In this document: positions 48,795 to 58,685 of the stretch, in pieces | How the letters are laid out: each line of letters starts with the position of its first letter | Numbering within the stretch: position 1 is the first letter of the stretch | Origin: Methylobacterium aerolatum | GTDB lineage: Bacteria > Pseudomonadota > Alphaproteobacteria > Rhizobiales > Beijerinckiaceae | DNA length: 64,000 nucleotides | Direction of reading: 5' to 3' | Assembly (NCBI RefSeq): GCF_022179085.1 | Contig: NZ_BPQE01000027.1 | Span: forward strand, 55,042 to 119,041 | Made by a program: the position numbers and the translations under genes | The notes under the pieces: model-generated | Databases searched by the model: none | The model's input: only the letters and a program-made list of their open reading frames with translations | What the model was told of the DNA's origin: nothing

Positions 48795-51071
48795 GTGGCG
48801 ACCGATATCCGACAGCTTCTCCTCGCGGCCTTCGACGTCGAGCACCGGGAGCACGTCGCCGCGATCCGCCTCGCCCTGCGCGCGAGCGATCCGGACTGGA
48901 ACGACGTCTTCCGCCGGGCCCACAGCCTGAAGGGCGCCTCGCGGGCGGTGGATCTGCCCGCCGTGGAGGCGGTGTCCCACCGGCTGGAGAGCCTGTTCGA
49001 GCGGGTTCGCACCGGGGCCCTCGCCCTCGACCGGGACAAGGCCTCCGCCGTGGATCTCGCCCTCGACCGGATCGAGGCGTATGTGGCCGGCTTCGACGGC
49101 GGCGCGGGCCCGGAGATGCCCGGCGACGCGATCGCCGCCCTCGACCGGTGCCTCGGTGCCGGGCCATCGGACGAGGCCGAGCCTGCCCCGGTGGCCCCCG
49201 GATCGGTGGACCCTGCTCCGGCAGCCCCTCCGCCGCCGCAGCCTCCCGCCATCGGCCCCGGAGCGCCGCCCCCCGAGCCGCCGCCCTCCCCGGCGCAGGA
49301 CAAGTCGGGGGACGCGCCGGAGCCCGCCGCCGCCTTCCTCCGCGTGCCCGCCGAGACGGTGTCCGCCCTGCTGCGGGCCAGCGCCGACCTCGGCACCTCC
49401 CTCGCCGCCAAGGCCAGCGCCGCCGAGGGCACCGCCCGCGTGGCGGCGGCGATTCGCGACCTTCGCCTCAGGGCCGAGGCCCTGGCCGGCGCCCAGGCCG
49501 ATCCGGCTTTGCGGGCCCTGGCCGCGGGCCTCGCGACCCTGGCGCGGGAGGCCACCGAGTCGTCGAGACGGCAGGCGGCGGCCCTGAACGCCGTGGAGGG
49601 CGCGGCGTCGCGGGTCCGGGTCGAGACCGAGCGGCTCGCCCTCGTCCCCGCCGAGACCGTGCTCGGCCCCCTCGCCCGGTCCATCCGGGAAACCGCCAGG
49701 GAGGCGGGCCGCGACCTCGACGTCGCCGTGAGCGGCCTCGATCTGCCGGTGGAGCGCGCGACGCTCCAGGCCCTGAAGGACCCGCTGCTCCATGCGCTCC
49801 GCAACGCCCTGAGCCATGCGTGGCAGCCGGCGGCGATCCGCGCCGCGCAGGGCAAGCCCGAGGCCCTCGCCCTCCACCTGGAGGTGGCGGTGCGCGGGGG
49901 ACGCCTGCGCGTGGCGGTCCACGACGACGGCCCCGGCCCCGACCTCGCCCGCATCGCCGCCACCGCCCGGGACAGGGGCCTCCTTGCGGAGGAAGGGCCG
50001 GCCGATCCCGAGACGCTGCTGCGGCTCGTCTTCGAACCGGGCTTCTCCACGGCGGAGGCGGTCGATTCCCTCTCGGGACGCGGCTATGGCCTCTCGGTGG
50101 CCGCCGATGCCGCCCGCGCCCTGCAGGGCACCGTCCGGCTGGAGCCGCGCTCGCCCGCCGGGACGACCCTGGCCTTCAGCCTGCCCCTCTCGGCCGCGCG
50201 GCGCAGCCTGCTCCTCGTCCAGGCGGGGAGGCATGCCTGCGCCCTGCCCTCCTCCGCCGTCGCGAGGCTGGTGCGCCTGCCCCGCGGGGGCCTGCCCCAG
50301 GCGATGGGCCGGACGATGCTGCCGGGGGTGGCGGCGGCAACCGGCCCCGGCGACGCCACGGATTCCGGTGCCCTGCCCCTGTCCGATCTCGCCGGGCTCC
50401 TCGGCGTTGCGACCGGCGGCGAGGGCGCGAACCCCGTCGCCGTGGTGCTGCGCACCGCCCACGGCCCCCTGGCGCTGGCCGTCGATCGCCTCGACGACGT
50501 GCGCTCGCTCCTCGTGCTCCCGGTGCCGGAGGTCGGCGCGGATCCCGGCCTGATCGCCGGGACCGCGATCCTCCAGGGTGACGTGCCGGTGCTGGTCCTC
50601 GACCCGGACGGCCTCGCCGCGCGGGCCTCCTCCGCCGGAACCCCGGGCCGGGCGCCACGTTCGGATCTCGAGTCGGCATCCGCGCCGCGCGGACGCGCCA
50701 CCCGGGCGACGATCCTCGTGGTGGACGACTCGATCACAACACGCACCTTGGAGAAGGGCATCTTGGAGGCGGCAGGTTACCGCGTCGTGGTCTGCGTCGA
50801 CGGTCAGGACGCCCTGGACCGCCTCCGGGCGGAGGTCGAGCCGGTGGATCTGGTCCTGGCCGACGTGGAGATGCCGCGCCTCGACGGGTTCGGCCTGATC
50901 GCGGCCCTGCGCGCCGACGAGCGCTTTGCCCGCCTGCCCGCCGTGCTGATGACCTCGCGCGGTGACGCGGAGGACGTCGCCCGCGGCCTCGACCTCGGCG
51001 CCGACGCCTATCTGACGAAGCAGACCTTCGACCAGCGCAAGCTCCTCGACACGATCGGTCAACTCCTGTGA
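48795..51071 (+). CDS. CheA-type kinase fused to receiver domain (WspE-like)
   Basis: 758 residues from a GTG start. HPt domain about 1-105 with the phospho-accepting His in RRAHSLKGASRAV. A Pro-rich linker (120-180) follows, then dimerisation and HATPase regions (HALRNALSHAW, VHDDGPGPDLARI, SGRGYGLSVAAD), a CheW-like regulatory domain (about 470-590) and a C-terminal receiver (ILVVDDSITTRTLEKGI, phospho-Asp in LVLADVEMPRLDG, Lys in YLTKQTF). CheA-REC fusions are characteristic of Wsp and related alternative-function systems. It would phosphorylate its own receiver and CheB. Confidence 0.95.
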   Translation: MATDIRQLLLAAFDVEHREHVAAIRLALRASDPDWNDVFRRAHSLKGASRAVDLPAVEAVSHRLESLFERVRTGALALDRDKASAVDLALDRIEAYVAGFDGGAGPEMPGDAIAALDRCLGAGPSDEAEPAPVAPGSVDPAPAAPPPPQPPAIGPGAPPPEPPPSPAQDKSGDAPEPAAAFLRVPAETVSALLRASADLGTSLAAKASAAEGTARVAAAIRDLRLRAEALAGAQADPALRALAAGLATLAREATESSRRQAAALNAVEGAASRVRVETERLALVPAETVLGPLARSIRETAREAGRDLDVAVSGLDLPVERATLQALKDPLLHALRNALSHAWQPAAIRAAQGKPEALALHLEVAVRGGRLRVAVHDDGPGPDLARIAATARDRGLLAEEGPADPETLLRLVFEPGFSTAEAVDSLSGRGYGLSVAADAARALQGTVRLEPRSPAGTTLAFSLPLSAARRSLLLVQAGRHACALPSSAVARLVRLPRGGLPQAMGRTMLPGVAAATGPGDATDSGALPLSDLAGLLGVATGGEGANPVAVVLRTAHGPLALAVDRLDDVRSLLVLPVPEVGADPGLIAGTAILQGDVPVLVLDPDGLAARASSAGTPGRAPRSDLESASAPRGRATRATILVVDDSITTRTLEKGILEAAGYRVVVCVDGQDALDRLRAEVEPVDLVLADVEMPRLDGFGLIAALRADERFARLPAVLMTSRGDAEDVARGLDLGADAYLTKQTFDQRKLLDTIGQLL

Positions 51072-51345
51072 TCGACGCGGCTTTGGGCATGGGCGCGTCC
51101 CGCGCCGTCTTGTCGCCGCCAAACCGGATCGGGGCGATGCGTCCCCGGCCGATGCGGCCCGCTCCGCGGCTCCGCCGGGACCGGGTGTCCGGCGGGGATG
51201 ATTTCGACGGCGCGACGAATCCTCGGTGTCGTTGCGCGCGACAGCTTAGCCATCCCTACACGCGCTTTATCGGTGGGCGTGTCGCTGCCCTGGCAACGAC
51301 GGAGGGGCACGCGATCCCTCCGGTCAGACTTCTGGGAGTAAATCC
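51072..51345. other. intergenic gap within chemosensory cluster
   Basis: A 274-base gap, unusual among genes that otherwise overlap or abut. No coding region with proper start and ribosome-binding site was found. An internal promoter for cheB and the downstream kinases is possible. The last bases (CTGGGAGTAAATCC) are the cheB ribosome-binding region. Confidence 0.4.
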
Positions 51346-52434
51346 GTGAGCCCTGTCCGGGTGATGATCGTCGAGGACAGCCTCGTGGTCCGCGAGCTTC
51401 TCCGCTACATCGTCTCGAAGGATCCCCGCCTCGAACTCGTCGCGGCGGTGGCCTCCGGCGAGGAGGCGCTCGCCGCCATCGCGGGGGCGCGGCCCGACGT
51501 CATCTCCATGGACATCCGCCTGCCGGGCATTGACGGGCTCGAGACCACGCGGCGGATCATGGCCGAGCGGCCGACCCCCATCGTCGTGGTGGCGGGGGCG
51601 GTGGAGGATGCCGGGCTCCACATCTCGATGAACGCGCTCCGCGCCGGGGCCCTCTCCGTGGTGGAGAAGCCCGTGGCGACGACGCATGCGGGCTACGAGG
51701 TCGTCGCCAACGAGATCTGCACCCAGCTCCGCATCATGGCCCAGGTCCCGGTGATCCGCCGCCGGTCGATCGGCTCCGAGTGGAACGCCCGTAACGGCCT
51801 GGCGGCGCCCGCCTCTGTGCCCGTCCCGGCCTCGGCCCTCGGCCAGCAGCCGGCCATGCTCGGCATCGCCGCCTCGACCGGCGGTCCTCCGGCGCTGGCC
51901 CGGGTGATCGGCGCCCTGCCGAAGGACTTCCCGCTGCCCATTCTCCTCGTGCAGCACATGGGGCCGGCCTTCATGGACGGGTTCGCCGGCTGGCTCGACA
52001 GCGTCGTGCCCCTCCCCGTCGCGATCGCCCGCGACGGCGAGCGCGCCGAGGCGGGCCGCGTCTACGTCGCCCCCGGCGACCGCCACCTCGAACTCGGCTC
52101 CAACTGCATCCTCCGGCTGATCGACTCGGCACCGGTCTCGGGCCAGCGCCCGGCGGCGACGGTGCTGTTCCGCTCCATGGCCCGGCAGCTCGGCGCTTCG
52201 GGGCTCGGCGTCCTCCTCACCGGCATGGGCGAGGACGGGGCACTGGGCCTCGCCGACATGCACGCCGCCGGTGCGCAGACCGTCGCGGAGGACGAGTCCA
52301 CCGCCGTGGTCTATGGGATGCCCGCGGCGGCAGTGCGCCTCGGCGCGGCGCGGGCGGTGCTGCCCCTCGACCGGGTGGCCCCCCACCTCCTCCGCCTCGC
52401 CATGCCGGGGGGCGCAACGGGAGGCGCGCCGTGA
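51346..52434 (+). CDS. CheB-type receptor methylesterase (WspF-like)
   Basis: 362 residues from a GTG with GGAG upstream. Receiver domain 1-125 (VMIVEDSLVVRELLRYIV, phospho-Asp in VISMDIRLPGIDG) and a methylesterase domain with the catalytic Ser in GIAASTGGPPAL, His in LVQHMGPAFMDGF and Asp in GMGEDGALGLADM. It removes methyl groups from the receptor and so resets its sensitivity. Its stop overlaps the next gene (GTGA). Confidence 0.95.
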   Translation: MSPVRVMIVEDSLVVRELLRYIVSKDPRLELVAAVASGEEALAAIAGARPDVISMDIRLPGIDGLETTRRIMAERPTPIVVVAGAVEDAGLHISMNALRAGALSVVEKPVATTHAGYEVVANEICTQLRIMAQVPVIRRRSIGSEWNARNGLAAPASVPVPASALGQQPAMLGIAASTGGPPALARVIGALPKDFPLPILLVQHMGPAFMDGFAGWLDSVVPLPVAIARDGERAEAGRVYVAPGDRHLELGSNCILRLIDSAPVSGQRPAATVLFRSMARQLGASGLGVLLTGMGEDGALGLADMHAAGAQTVAEDESTAVVYGMPAAAVRLGAARAVLPLDRVAPHLLRLAMPGGATGGAP

Positions 52435-54131
52435 CGGCCGCGGGCGGGAACGAGCCGGCCCGCATCCTCCTCGTGGAGGATTCCGAGACGCAGGCCCTCG
52501 AACTGCGCCTGTTCCTCGAAGCCAACGGCTTCTCCGTCACCCGTTGCGCCACCGCCGAGACCGCCCTCGACGCCCTGAATGAGGCGCAGCCGGACCTCGT
52601 CGTCGCGGACTACCATCTGCCGGGCATGAACGGCGACGAGCTGATCCGGCAGATGCGCCTGTCCCTGCGCACCCGCGCCCTGCCCGTGCTGATGCTGACC
52701 GGGGGCAGCGGCGGCGAGCGCCAGGGCCTCGAGAGCGGCGCCGACGCCTACCTCCCGAAATCCGCCGACCGGGACCTGATGGTCCTGCGCATCCGCGCCC
52801 TGCTGCGCGAGCGGCGGGCGGGGAGCGACGAGGCCAGCCCCGCCTCGGCCGCCTTCCGGCGGGGGCGGATCCTCGTCGTGGATTCGAGCGCCACGTACCG
52901 CACCTTCCTCGCCGGGCTGCTCGGGCAGAACGGACACCGTGTCACCGTCGCGGAGGGTCCGGAATCGGCCCTCAAGGCCCTCGACGACCCGGACGGCGCC
53001 TTCGACTGCGTGACCATCGACCTCCTGGGCCACGCCTATGACGGCCTCGCCCTCTGCCGGGAGATCGCGCTGCGCCGCGAGGGGGCGGTCGGGGCCGGGT
53101 TCCACCTCGTGGCCATCTCCGGCAGCGATCCGGCCAAGGACTTCCTGGTCGAGGCCTTCGCCGCCGGGGCGGACGACGTGGTGGCCAAGACCGACGCCGA
53201 GGTGCTGGCCCTGCGGGTGCGCAGCTTCGTCCGCCGCCGCCTGCTGGAGGAGGACGACCGCCGCATCGCCGGGGAGTTCGGCGACCGTGAGCGGGAAGTG
53301 GAGCGCGCCCGCGCGGAGGCCGACGCCGCCGAGGCGCGGGCCGGCCTCGCCGACGCGCTGGAGCGCGCGAACCGGGACCTCGCCGACGCCAACCGCCGCC
53401 TCACCGAGGCCCAGGCCAAGCTCGTCCAGGCCGCCAAGATGGCGAGCCTCGGCGAGCTGGTGGCGGGCATCGCCCACGAGATCAACAATCCCCTGGCCTT
53501 CATCCTCGCCCACCAGGGCACCGTCGAGCGCCTGCTCGCCGGCCTGCGGGAGGCCGACCGCGAGGCGGCGGAACGGGCCATCGACAAGGCGACGAGCCGG
53601 GTCGGCGCCATGCGCCTCGGCCTCACCCGCATCCAGGACCTCGTCCTGAACCTGCGCAAATTCTCCCGCCTCGACGAGGGCGAACGCGCGCTGGTCAACG
53701 TGCCGGAGTCGATCGAGACCGTCCTCGCCCTGCTCCAGCACAAGCTCGGCGACCGGATCGCCGTCGACAGGACCTTCGCCGGGCGGCCGGAGATCCACTG
53801 CACGCCTGCGCTGCTCAACCAGGTGGTGATGAATATCCTCGGGAACGCCGCCGACGCGATGCCGGAGGGTGGAACGATCGGCATCGAGACCCGTTCGACC
53901 GACACGCTCGATGAGATCCGCATCAGCGACACGGGGCCCGGCATCCCACAGGACCTGCGCGAGAAGATCTTCGAACCTTTCTTCACCACGAAGCCGGTCG
54001 GCGCCGGGACCGGCCTCGGATTGGCGATTGCCTACAGTGTCGTTCAAGCCCATAGCGGCTCCCTCGGCGTCGAGACCGCCCCCGGTGGAGGAGCCTGCTT
54101 CGTGATCGGTATTCCGCGGCAGGCGGCATAG
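52431..54131 (+). CDS. REC-REC-histidine kinase, probable array output
   Basis: 566 residues, soluble. Receiver 1 about 10-125 ([36 protein letters not shown]). Receiver 2 about 145-265 ([17 protein letters not shown]), in which the second acidic residue is Ser, so phosphorylation may be weaker. A coiled coil (280-335) leads to HisKA with the His in [19 protein letters not shown] and an HATPase domain ([23 protein letters not shown]). GTG start overlapping the cheB stop. It occupies the place of WspR in Wsp operons and may receive phosphate from the CheA hybrid. Confidence 0.92.
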   Translation: MTAAGGNEPARILLVEDSETQALELRLFLEANGFSVTRCATAETALDALNEAQPDLVVADYHLPGMNGDELIRQMRLSLRTRALPVLMLTGGSGGERQGLESGADAYLPKSADRDLMVLRIRALLRERRAGSDEASPASAAFRRGRILVVDSSATYRTFLAGLLGQNGHRVTVAEGPESALKALDDPDGAFDCVTIDLLGHAYDGLALCREIALRREGAVGAGFHLVAISGSDPAKDFLVEAFAAGADDVVAKTDAEVLALRVRSFVRRRLLEEDDRRIAGEFGDREREVERARAEADAAEARAGLADALERANRDLADANRRLTEAQAKLVQAAKMASLGELVAGIAHEINNPLAFILAHQGTVERLLAGLREADREAAERAIDKATSRVGAMRLGLTRIQDLVLNLRKFSRLDEGERALVNVPESIETVLALLQHKLGDRIAVDRTFAGRPEIHCTPALLNQVVMNILGNAADAMPEGGTIGIETRSTDTLDEIRISDTGPGIPQDLREKIFEPFFTTKPVGAGTGLGLAIAYSVVQAHSGSLGVETAPGGGACFVIGIPRQAA

Positions 54132-54133
54132 GT

Positions 54134-56017
54134 ATGAGCGAGAACGCGGCACACGGCGGGATGCGGGGAACGATCCTGGCCGTCGATGACGAGCCGGACA
54201 TCCTGATCGCCCTCGAGGATCTCTTCGAGGACCGCTACCGTGTGCTCACCACCTCCAAGCCGGCGGAGGCCCTGGAGATCCTCCGGGCCGAGCCCGACAT
54301 CGCCGTCATCGTCTCCGACCAGCGGATGCCGGGGCTCACCGGCGACGCCCTGCTGGCCGAAGCCCGCGCCTTCCATGACGCGCAGGCGATCCTCCTCACG
54401 GGCTATGCCGACATCACCGCCGTGATCGCCGCCCTCAACCGGGGCGGCATCGTCGGCTACGTCACCAAGCCCTGGGATCCCGGCATCCTGCGCGGCACCG
54501 TCGCCCAGGCCTACGAGCGCCACCGGCTCGGCCGGAACCTCGCCACCGAGCGAGCACTGCTGCGCGGCCTCCTCGACCATTCCGCCGACGCCATCAGCTT
54601 CAAGGACGCGCAGGCGCGCTTCGTGCGCCTGAACGCCAGGAAGGCCGCCCTCCTCGGCCGGGAGGTCGGCGATTGCCTCGGCCGCAGCGAGGCCGACCTC
54701 TCTGGGCCGCCCGGGGGGACGCGGGCCGACGACGACGCGATCCGGCTCGGCAGCGTCAGCGAAAGCCTGACCGGCGACGGGCCCGCCGGCGCGGAACGCT
54801 GGAGCCAGGTGACCCGCGTGCCGATCCGCGACGGGAGCGGCGCCGTCGCCCACCTCGCGGTGATCGAGCGCGACGTGACCGAGCAGAAGAGCATGGAGGC
54901 GCGCCTGCGCCAGTCCGACAAGATGCAGGCGCTCGGCACCCTCGCGGGGGGCATCGCCCACGACTTCAACAACCTCCTCACCGCGATCCTCGGCAGCCTG
55001 GAGCTCGCCGGGCCGAAGGTCGCGGACCAGCCGCGGGTGCAACGCCTCATCGAGAACGCCCGCGGGGCGGCGGAACGGGGCGCCTCCCTCACCAAGCGGC
55101 TCCTCAGCTTCAGCCGCGCCCACGACCTCCAGGCCCGCGCGACGGACGTGAACGCCCTGATCGTGGGGATGAGCGACCTCTTCAGCCGCAGCCTCGGCGG
55201 CCTCGTGAGCGTGCGCACGGACCTCGCCCCCGACCTGCCGGCGGCCCAGGTCGATCCCGACCAGCTCGAACTCGCCGTCCTGAACCTCTGCATCAACGCC
55301 CGGGACGCGATGCCGGAGGGCGGGACCATCACCGTCTCCACCCGCCGTCTGACGATCGAGAAGGATCCCGAGATCGGCGACGGCGACTATCTCGCCATCC
55401 GCGTGGAGGATGAGGGCACCGGCATCCCGGACGAGATTCTGCGCCGCGTCTGCGAGCCGTTCTTCACCACGAAGGCGGTGGGCCAGGGCACCGGCCTCGG
55501 CCTCGCCATGGTGTTCGGCCTCGCCCAGCAATCCAAGGGGCGGCTCGCCATCGAGAGCGAGGTCGGGCGCGGCACGAAGGTGGAACTCGCCCTGCCCTTC
55601 TCCGCCGCCGCGCCCCAGGCCGAGGCCGGGCAGGTGGCGCCGATCCGGGTGGCCGAGCGGCCCGCGCGGATCCTCGTGGTCGACGACGACCCGGAGGTCC
55701 GGCACGTCACCGTCTCCTTCCTGGAAGGCTTCGGCTACGACGAGACCGAGGCGCCCGACGGGGCCGCCGCCCTCGATCTGCTCACCCGCGAGCGCTTCGA
55801 CCTCGTGCTCGCCGACCTCGCCATGCCCGGCATGAGCGGGGTAGAGCTCGCCGCGGCGGTCCGCGCCCTCGTGCCCGGCCTGCCGGTGCTGATCCTCACC
55901 GGCCACGCCGACGCCATGCAGATCCCCGACGACCTGCCGGTGTTGGCCAAGCCCTTCCGCTCCGCCGACCTCGCCCAGCGCGTCTCGGAACTGCTCGGTC
56001 AGGGCCGGACGGGCTAG
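54134..56017 (+). CDS. REC-PAS-histidine kinase-REC hybrid
   Basis: 627 residues. The N-terminal receiver (ILAVDDEPDILIALEDLFED, VSDQRMPGLTG, LLTGYADI, YVTKPWDP) is of the kind found in RpfG/HDOD-type regulators. A PAS domain (about 148-255) is followed by HisKA with TLAGGIAHDFNNLLTAILG, HATPase ([23 protein letters not shown]) and a C-terminal receiver (ILVVDDDPEVRHVTVSFLEG, VLADLAMPGMSG). It starts two bases after the previous kinase and is the last gene of the operon. Confidence 0.93.
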   Translation: MSENAAHGGMRGTILAVDDEPDILIALEDLFEDRYRVLTTSKPAEALEILRAEPDIAVIVSDQRMPGLTGDALLAEARAFHDAQAILLTGYADITAVIAALNRGGIVGYVTKPWDPGILRGTVAQAYERHRLGRNLATERALLRGLLDHSADAISFKDAQARFVRLNARKAALLGREVGDCLGRSEADLSGPPGGTRADDDAIRLGSVSESLTGDGPAGAERWSQVTRVPIRDGSGAVAHLAVIERDVTEQKSMEARLRQSDKMQALGTLAGGIAHDFNNLLTAILGSLELAGPKVADQPRVQRLIENARGAAERGASLTKRLLSFSRAHDLQARATDVNALIVGMSDLFSRSLGGLVSVRTDLAPDLPAAQVDPDQLELAVLNLCINARDAMPEGGTITVSTRRLTIEKDPEIGDGDYLAIRVEDEGTGIPDEILRRVCEPFFTTKAVGQGTGLGLAMVFGLAQQSKGRLAIESEVGRGTKVELALPFSAAAPQAEAGQVAPIRVAERPARILVVDDDPEVRHVTVSFLEGFGYDETEAPDGAAALDLLTRERFDLVLADLAMPGMSGVELAAAVRALVPGLPVLILTGHADAMQIPDDLPVLAKPFRSADLAQRVSELLGQGRTG

Positions 56018-56093
56018 GCTCGGAGACCCGCCGCCGGAGGCCGTCCCACGGGGCGAGTGAGGTGGCCTTGTCCGCCATCCCGCCGTCATTGCG

Positions 56094-56172
56094 AGTGAAG
56101 CGATCCAGGGCGGCGCCACGGCCTGAGAACGGCCATCCGCCCCTGAATTGCTCCGCTCCTCTCGCGATGACG
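56094..56172. repeat. dispersed palindrome, shortened copy
   Basis: CGTCATTGCGAGTGAAGCGA ... CTCTCGCGATGACG, a shorter and diverged member of the CGTCATTGCGAGC family. It sits between the convergent kinase and ketopantoate-reductase-like genes. Confidence 0.75.
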
Positions 56173-56187
56173 AGAGAGGGTGCCCCC

Positions 56188-57120
56188 TCAGCGAGCCGCC
56201 ATCGCCGCTTCCCGCGCCTTCACGATGGCCACCACCGTGTCGTTGACCGGCGTCGCGACACCATGGCGGCGCCCCAGCCGGGGAATCGCGCCGTTGATGG
56301 CGTCCACCTCGCCGCGGATGCCGGCCTCGTGGTCCAGCAGCATCGACGGCTTGGCGTGGGGGATCTTGCCGCCGAGCGTGCGGATATGCGCGATGGGATC
56401 GCCCACCTCTAGGTGCACGCCCGCCGCCTGGGCGACGGCGACGGCCTCCCGGGCGCAACCCTCGGCCACCGCCCAGGCGTTTTCGTCGGCCATGATGCCG
56501 CCAATGGTGAGCCCCGTGACCACGCTCGGACCGGAGAAGGTCACGTTCATGATCAGCTTCTCCCACACCATCCGGCCGATGTCGTCGAACAGCTTCACGG
56601 TGAAGCCCGCCTCCTCCCACACCCGGGCGGAGGTCTCCAGGCGCGGACGGGGCAGCCCGGCGAGGGCGCCGAAGCGGATCATCTCCATGCCGTTGTGGTG
56701 GATGTGCCCGGGCGCCCTCATGGAGGCGCCGAAGCCGCCGACGACGCCCACCGCGATCCGGTCCGCCCCGAGGATCTCCGCCGCCACCTCCGGTGAGCCG
56801 AGGCCGTTCTGGATGGTCTGCACCACCGTTTCGGGCCCGAGGAGCGGCAAGCAGCTCTCCGCCGCCTCCGCCACGTCGAAGGCCTTCGTCGCGACGATCA
56901 CCAGATCGCAGGGGCCGATGCCGTCGGTGCCCGTTCCGGCGCTGGCGAGGCGGACGGTGCGGTCGCCGCTCTTACCCTCGACCCGAAGCCCCGATTCGGC
57001 CATCGCCGCCGCGTGATCCGGCCAGGACGTGACGGCGTGGACCTCGTGCCCTGCGGACACCATCAACGCAGCGTAGACGGAGCCCATGGCTCCGCAACCG
57101 ACGATCGCCACCTTGGCCAT
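56188..57120 (-). CDS. 2-dehydropantoate 2-reductase-family protein
   Basis: 310 residues. Rossmann NADP-binding N-terminus [20 protein letters not shown], then [31 protein letters not shown], and the C-terminal helical domain with the Lys in [20 protein letters not shown], where the catalytic Lys and Asn lie. True PanE makes pantoate for coenzyme A; several paralogues use other substrates, so the exact role is open. The ATG at 57120 starts the Rossmann fold directly. Confidence 0.88.
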   Translation of the reverse strand: MAKVAIVGCGAMGSVYAALMVSAGHEVHAVTSWPDHAAAMAESGLRVEGKSGDRTVRLASAGTGTDGIGPCDLVIVATKAFDVAEAAESCLPLLGPETVVQTIQNGLGSPEVAAEILGADRIAVGVVGGFGASMRAPGHIHHNGMEMIRFGALAGLPRPRLETSARVWEEAGFTVKLFDDIGRMVWEKLIMNVTFSGPSVVTGLTIGGIMADENAWAVAEGCAREAVAVAQAAGVHLEVGDPIAHIRTLGGKIPHAKPSMLLDHEAGIRGEVDAINGAIPRLGRRHGVATPVNDTVVAIVKAREAAMAAR

Positions 57121-57171
57121 TGCGCTTCCTCCACCGTCCCTGATTCCGGCGGTCACGGGGTCTACCGCCCC

Positions 57172-57200
57172 TTGCCGAATAGGAACAAACCAAGTACAAA
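57172..57200 (+). promoter_or_regulatory. recA promoter with overlapping LexA-like box
   Basis: TTGCCG (57172-57177) and TACAAA (57195-57200), separated by 17 bases, form a good sigma-70-type promoter. GAAC-N7-GTAC at 57183-57197 overlaps the -10 region and differs at one base from the alphaproteobacterial LexA box GAAC-N7-GAAC. SOS control of recA is the expected reading. Confidence 0.65.
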
Positions 57201-57259
57201 ATCCTGACGAGGGACGCGTTGTGATTGGCGCCCTTCCTCTTCATAAGGAGCCTCGCCAG

Positions 57260-58351
57260 ATGGCCCAGCCCGCGCTGAAAGTGGTTGATATGCCCCCCGC
57301 AGACAAGGACAAGTCGAAGGCGATCGACGCCGCCCTGTCGCAGATCGAACGGGCCTTCGGCAAAGGCTCGATCATGCGGCTGGGCAAGAACGACAAGGTC
57401 CAGGAGGTCGAGACGATCTCCACCGGCTCGCTCGGGCTCGACATCGCGCTCGGCGTCGGCGGCCTGCCGCGCGGTCGCGTGATCGAGGTGTACGGGCCGG
57501 AATCCTCGGGCAAGACCACGCTCGCCTTGCACACCATCGCCGAGGCCCAGAAGAAGGGCGGCGTCTGTGCCTTCGTCGATGCCGAGCACGCCCTCGATCC
57601 GGTTTACGCCCGCAAGCTCGGGGTGAACCTCGACGATCTGCTGATCTCCCAGCCCGATACGGGCGAGCAGGCCCTGGAGATCACCGACACGCTGGTGCGC
57701 TCCGGCGCCATCGACGTGCTGGTGGTCGACTCCGTGGCGGCGCTGACGCCGCGCGCCGAGATCGAGGGTGAGATGGGCGAGAGCCAGCCCGGTCTCCAGG
57801 CCCGCCTGATGAGCCAGGCCCTGCGCAAGCTGACGGGCTCGATCTCGCGCTCGAACTGCATGGTCATCTTCATCAACCAGATCCGCATGAAGATCGGGGT
57901 GATGTACGGCTCGCCGGAGACGACGACGGGCGGCAACGCCCTGAAGTTCTATGCTTCGGTGCGCCTCGACATCCGCCGCATCTCGACGCTCAAGGAGCGT
58001 GACGAGGCCATCGGCAACCAAGTCCGCGTGAAGGTGGTGAAGAACAAGGTCGCCCCGCCCTTCAAGCAGGTTGAGTTCGACATCATGTTCGGCGAGGGCA
58101 TCTCGAAGGTCGGCGAGCTCATCGACCTCGGCGTGAAGGCCGGCATCGTCGAGAAGTCCGGCGCGTGGTTCTCCCACGACAGCCAGCGCCTCGGGCAGGG
58201 CCGCGAGAACTCGAAGGGCTTCCTGCGCGACAACCCGGAGATCGCCGCGAAGATCGAAGGCATGATCCGCCAGAATTCCGGCCTCGTGGCCGAGAAGATC
58301 CTGGAGAACGCCAAGCCGACCGAGGACGAATTGGACCCCGGCGAGGCATAG
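57260..58351 (+). CDS. recA: recombinase RecA
   Basis: The 363-residue recombinase for homologous pairing and LexA co-cleavage. Walker [27 protein letters not shown], Walker [12 protein letters not shown], the L1 loop region [20 protein letters not shown] and the L2 region [20 protein letters not shown] are intact. AAGGAG lies 10 bases before the ATG. A perfect terminator follows. It is convergent with the S10 operon. Confidence 0.99.
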   Translation: MAQPALKVVDMPPADKDKSKAIDAALSQIERAFGKGSIMRLGKNDKVQEVETISTGSLGLDIALGVGGLPRGRVIEVYGPESSGKTTLALHTIAEAQKKGGVCAFVDAEHALDPVYARKLGVNLDDLLISQPDTGEQALEITDTLVRSGAIDVLVVDSVAALTPRAEIEGEMGESQPGLQARLMSQALRKLTGSISRSNCMVIFINQIRMKIGVMYGSPETTTGGNALKFYASVRLDIRRISTLKERDEAIGNQVRVKVVKNKVAPPFKQVEFDIMFGEGISKVGELIDLGVKAGIVEKSGAWFSHDSQRLGQGRENSKGFLRDNPEIAAKIEGMIRQNSGLVAEKILENAKPTEDELDPGEA

Positions 58352-58380
58352 GCCGCCGCATTATCCAATTGACGGAGAAC

Positions 58381-58410
58381 AAAGGCCCCGGAGAAATCCG
58401 GGGCCTTTTG
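58381..58410 (+). terminator. rho-independent terminator of recA
   Basis: An 11-bp perfect stem (58381-58391 and 58398-58408) with a 6-base loop, ending in TTTT. It begins 29 bases after the recA stop. Confidence 0.92.
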
Positions 58411-58419
58411 CATGTCCAC

Positions 58420-58512
58420 CGTCATTGCGAGCGCAGCGAAGCAATCCAGGGATGCGCTACGTTCGGTGAGCGCCCGCTGCCCTGGATTGCTTCGCTGCGC
58501 TCGCAATGAAGA
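58420..58512. repeat. dispersed CGTCATTGCGAGC palindrome
   Basis: CGTCATTGCGAGCGCAGCGA ... CCCTGGATTGCTTCGCTGCG and TCGCAATGA. It is nearly identical over its arms to the copy at 26303-26394. It lies between the recA terminator and the end of the S10 operon. Confidence 0.85.
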
Positions 58513-58595
58513 CACAGCAGCTCAATCCAAGTTGAACTGATGCTGCCTCACCCACCACCGAGGACGGATGCTCCAAAAATGGACCGCCCTCGAAC

Positions 58596-58637
58596 GCAAA
58601 ACGGCGAAGCGATCCCGAACAGGATCGCTTCGCCGTT
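58596..58637 (-). terminator. terminator of the S10 ribosomal operon
   Basis: A perfect 16-bp inverted repeat (58600-58615 and 58622-58637) with a 6-base loop and a TTTT on the minus strand. It stands 48 bases after the rpsQ stop, ending the ribosomal transcript there. Confidence 0.85.
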
Positions 58638-58685
58638 GAGCTGTTCGCACGATGAGCGTGGTCGAGCGGTGAGCCCGACCGCGGC

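Noticed and set aside
47007-51122. Very long open frame (about 1,370 codons) on the minus strand across the chemosensory operon
   Set aside because: It is antisense to chemoreceptor and CheA genes with clear domains. Long antisense frames are expected at about 70% GC.
56018-56187. A WspR-like diguanylate cyclase at the end of the chemosensory operon
   Set aside because: No GGDEF-containing frame is present here; the space holds a dispersed repeat.
58510-58685. rplN (L14) or another ribosomal gene after rpsQ
   Set aside because: The interval carries only a hairpin terminator and no frame resembling L14.
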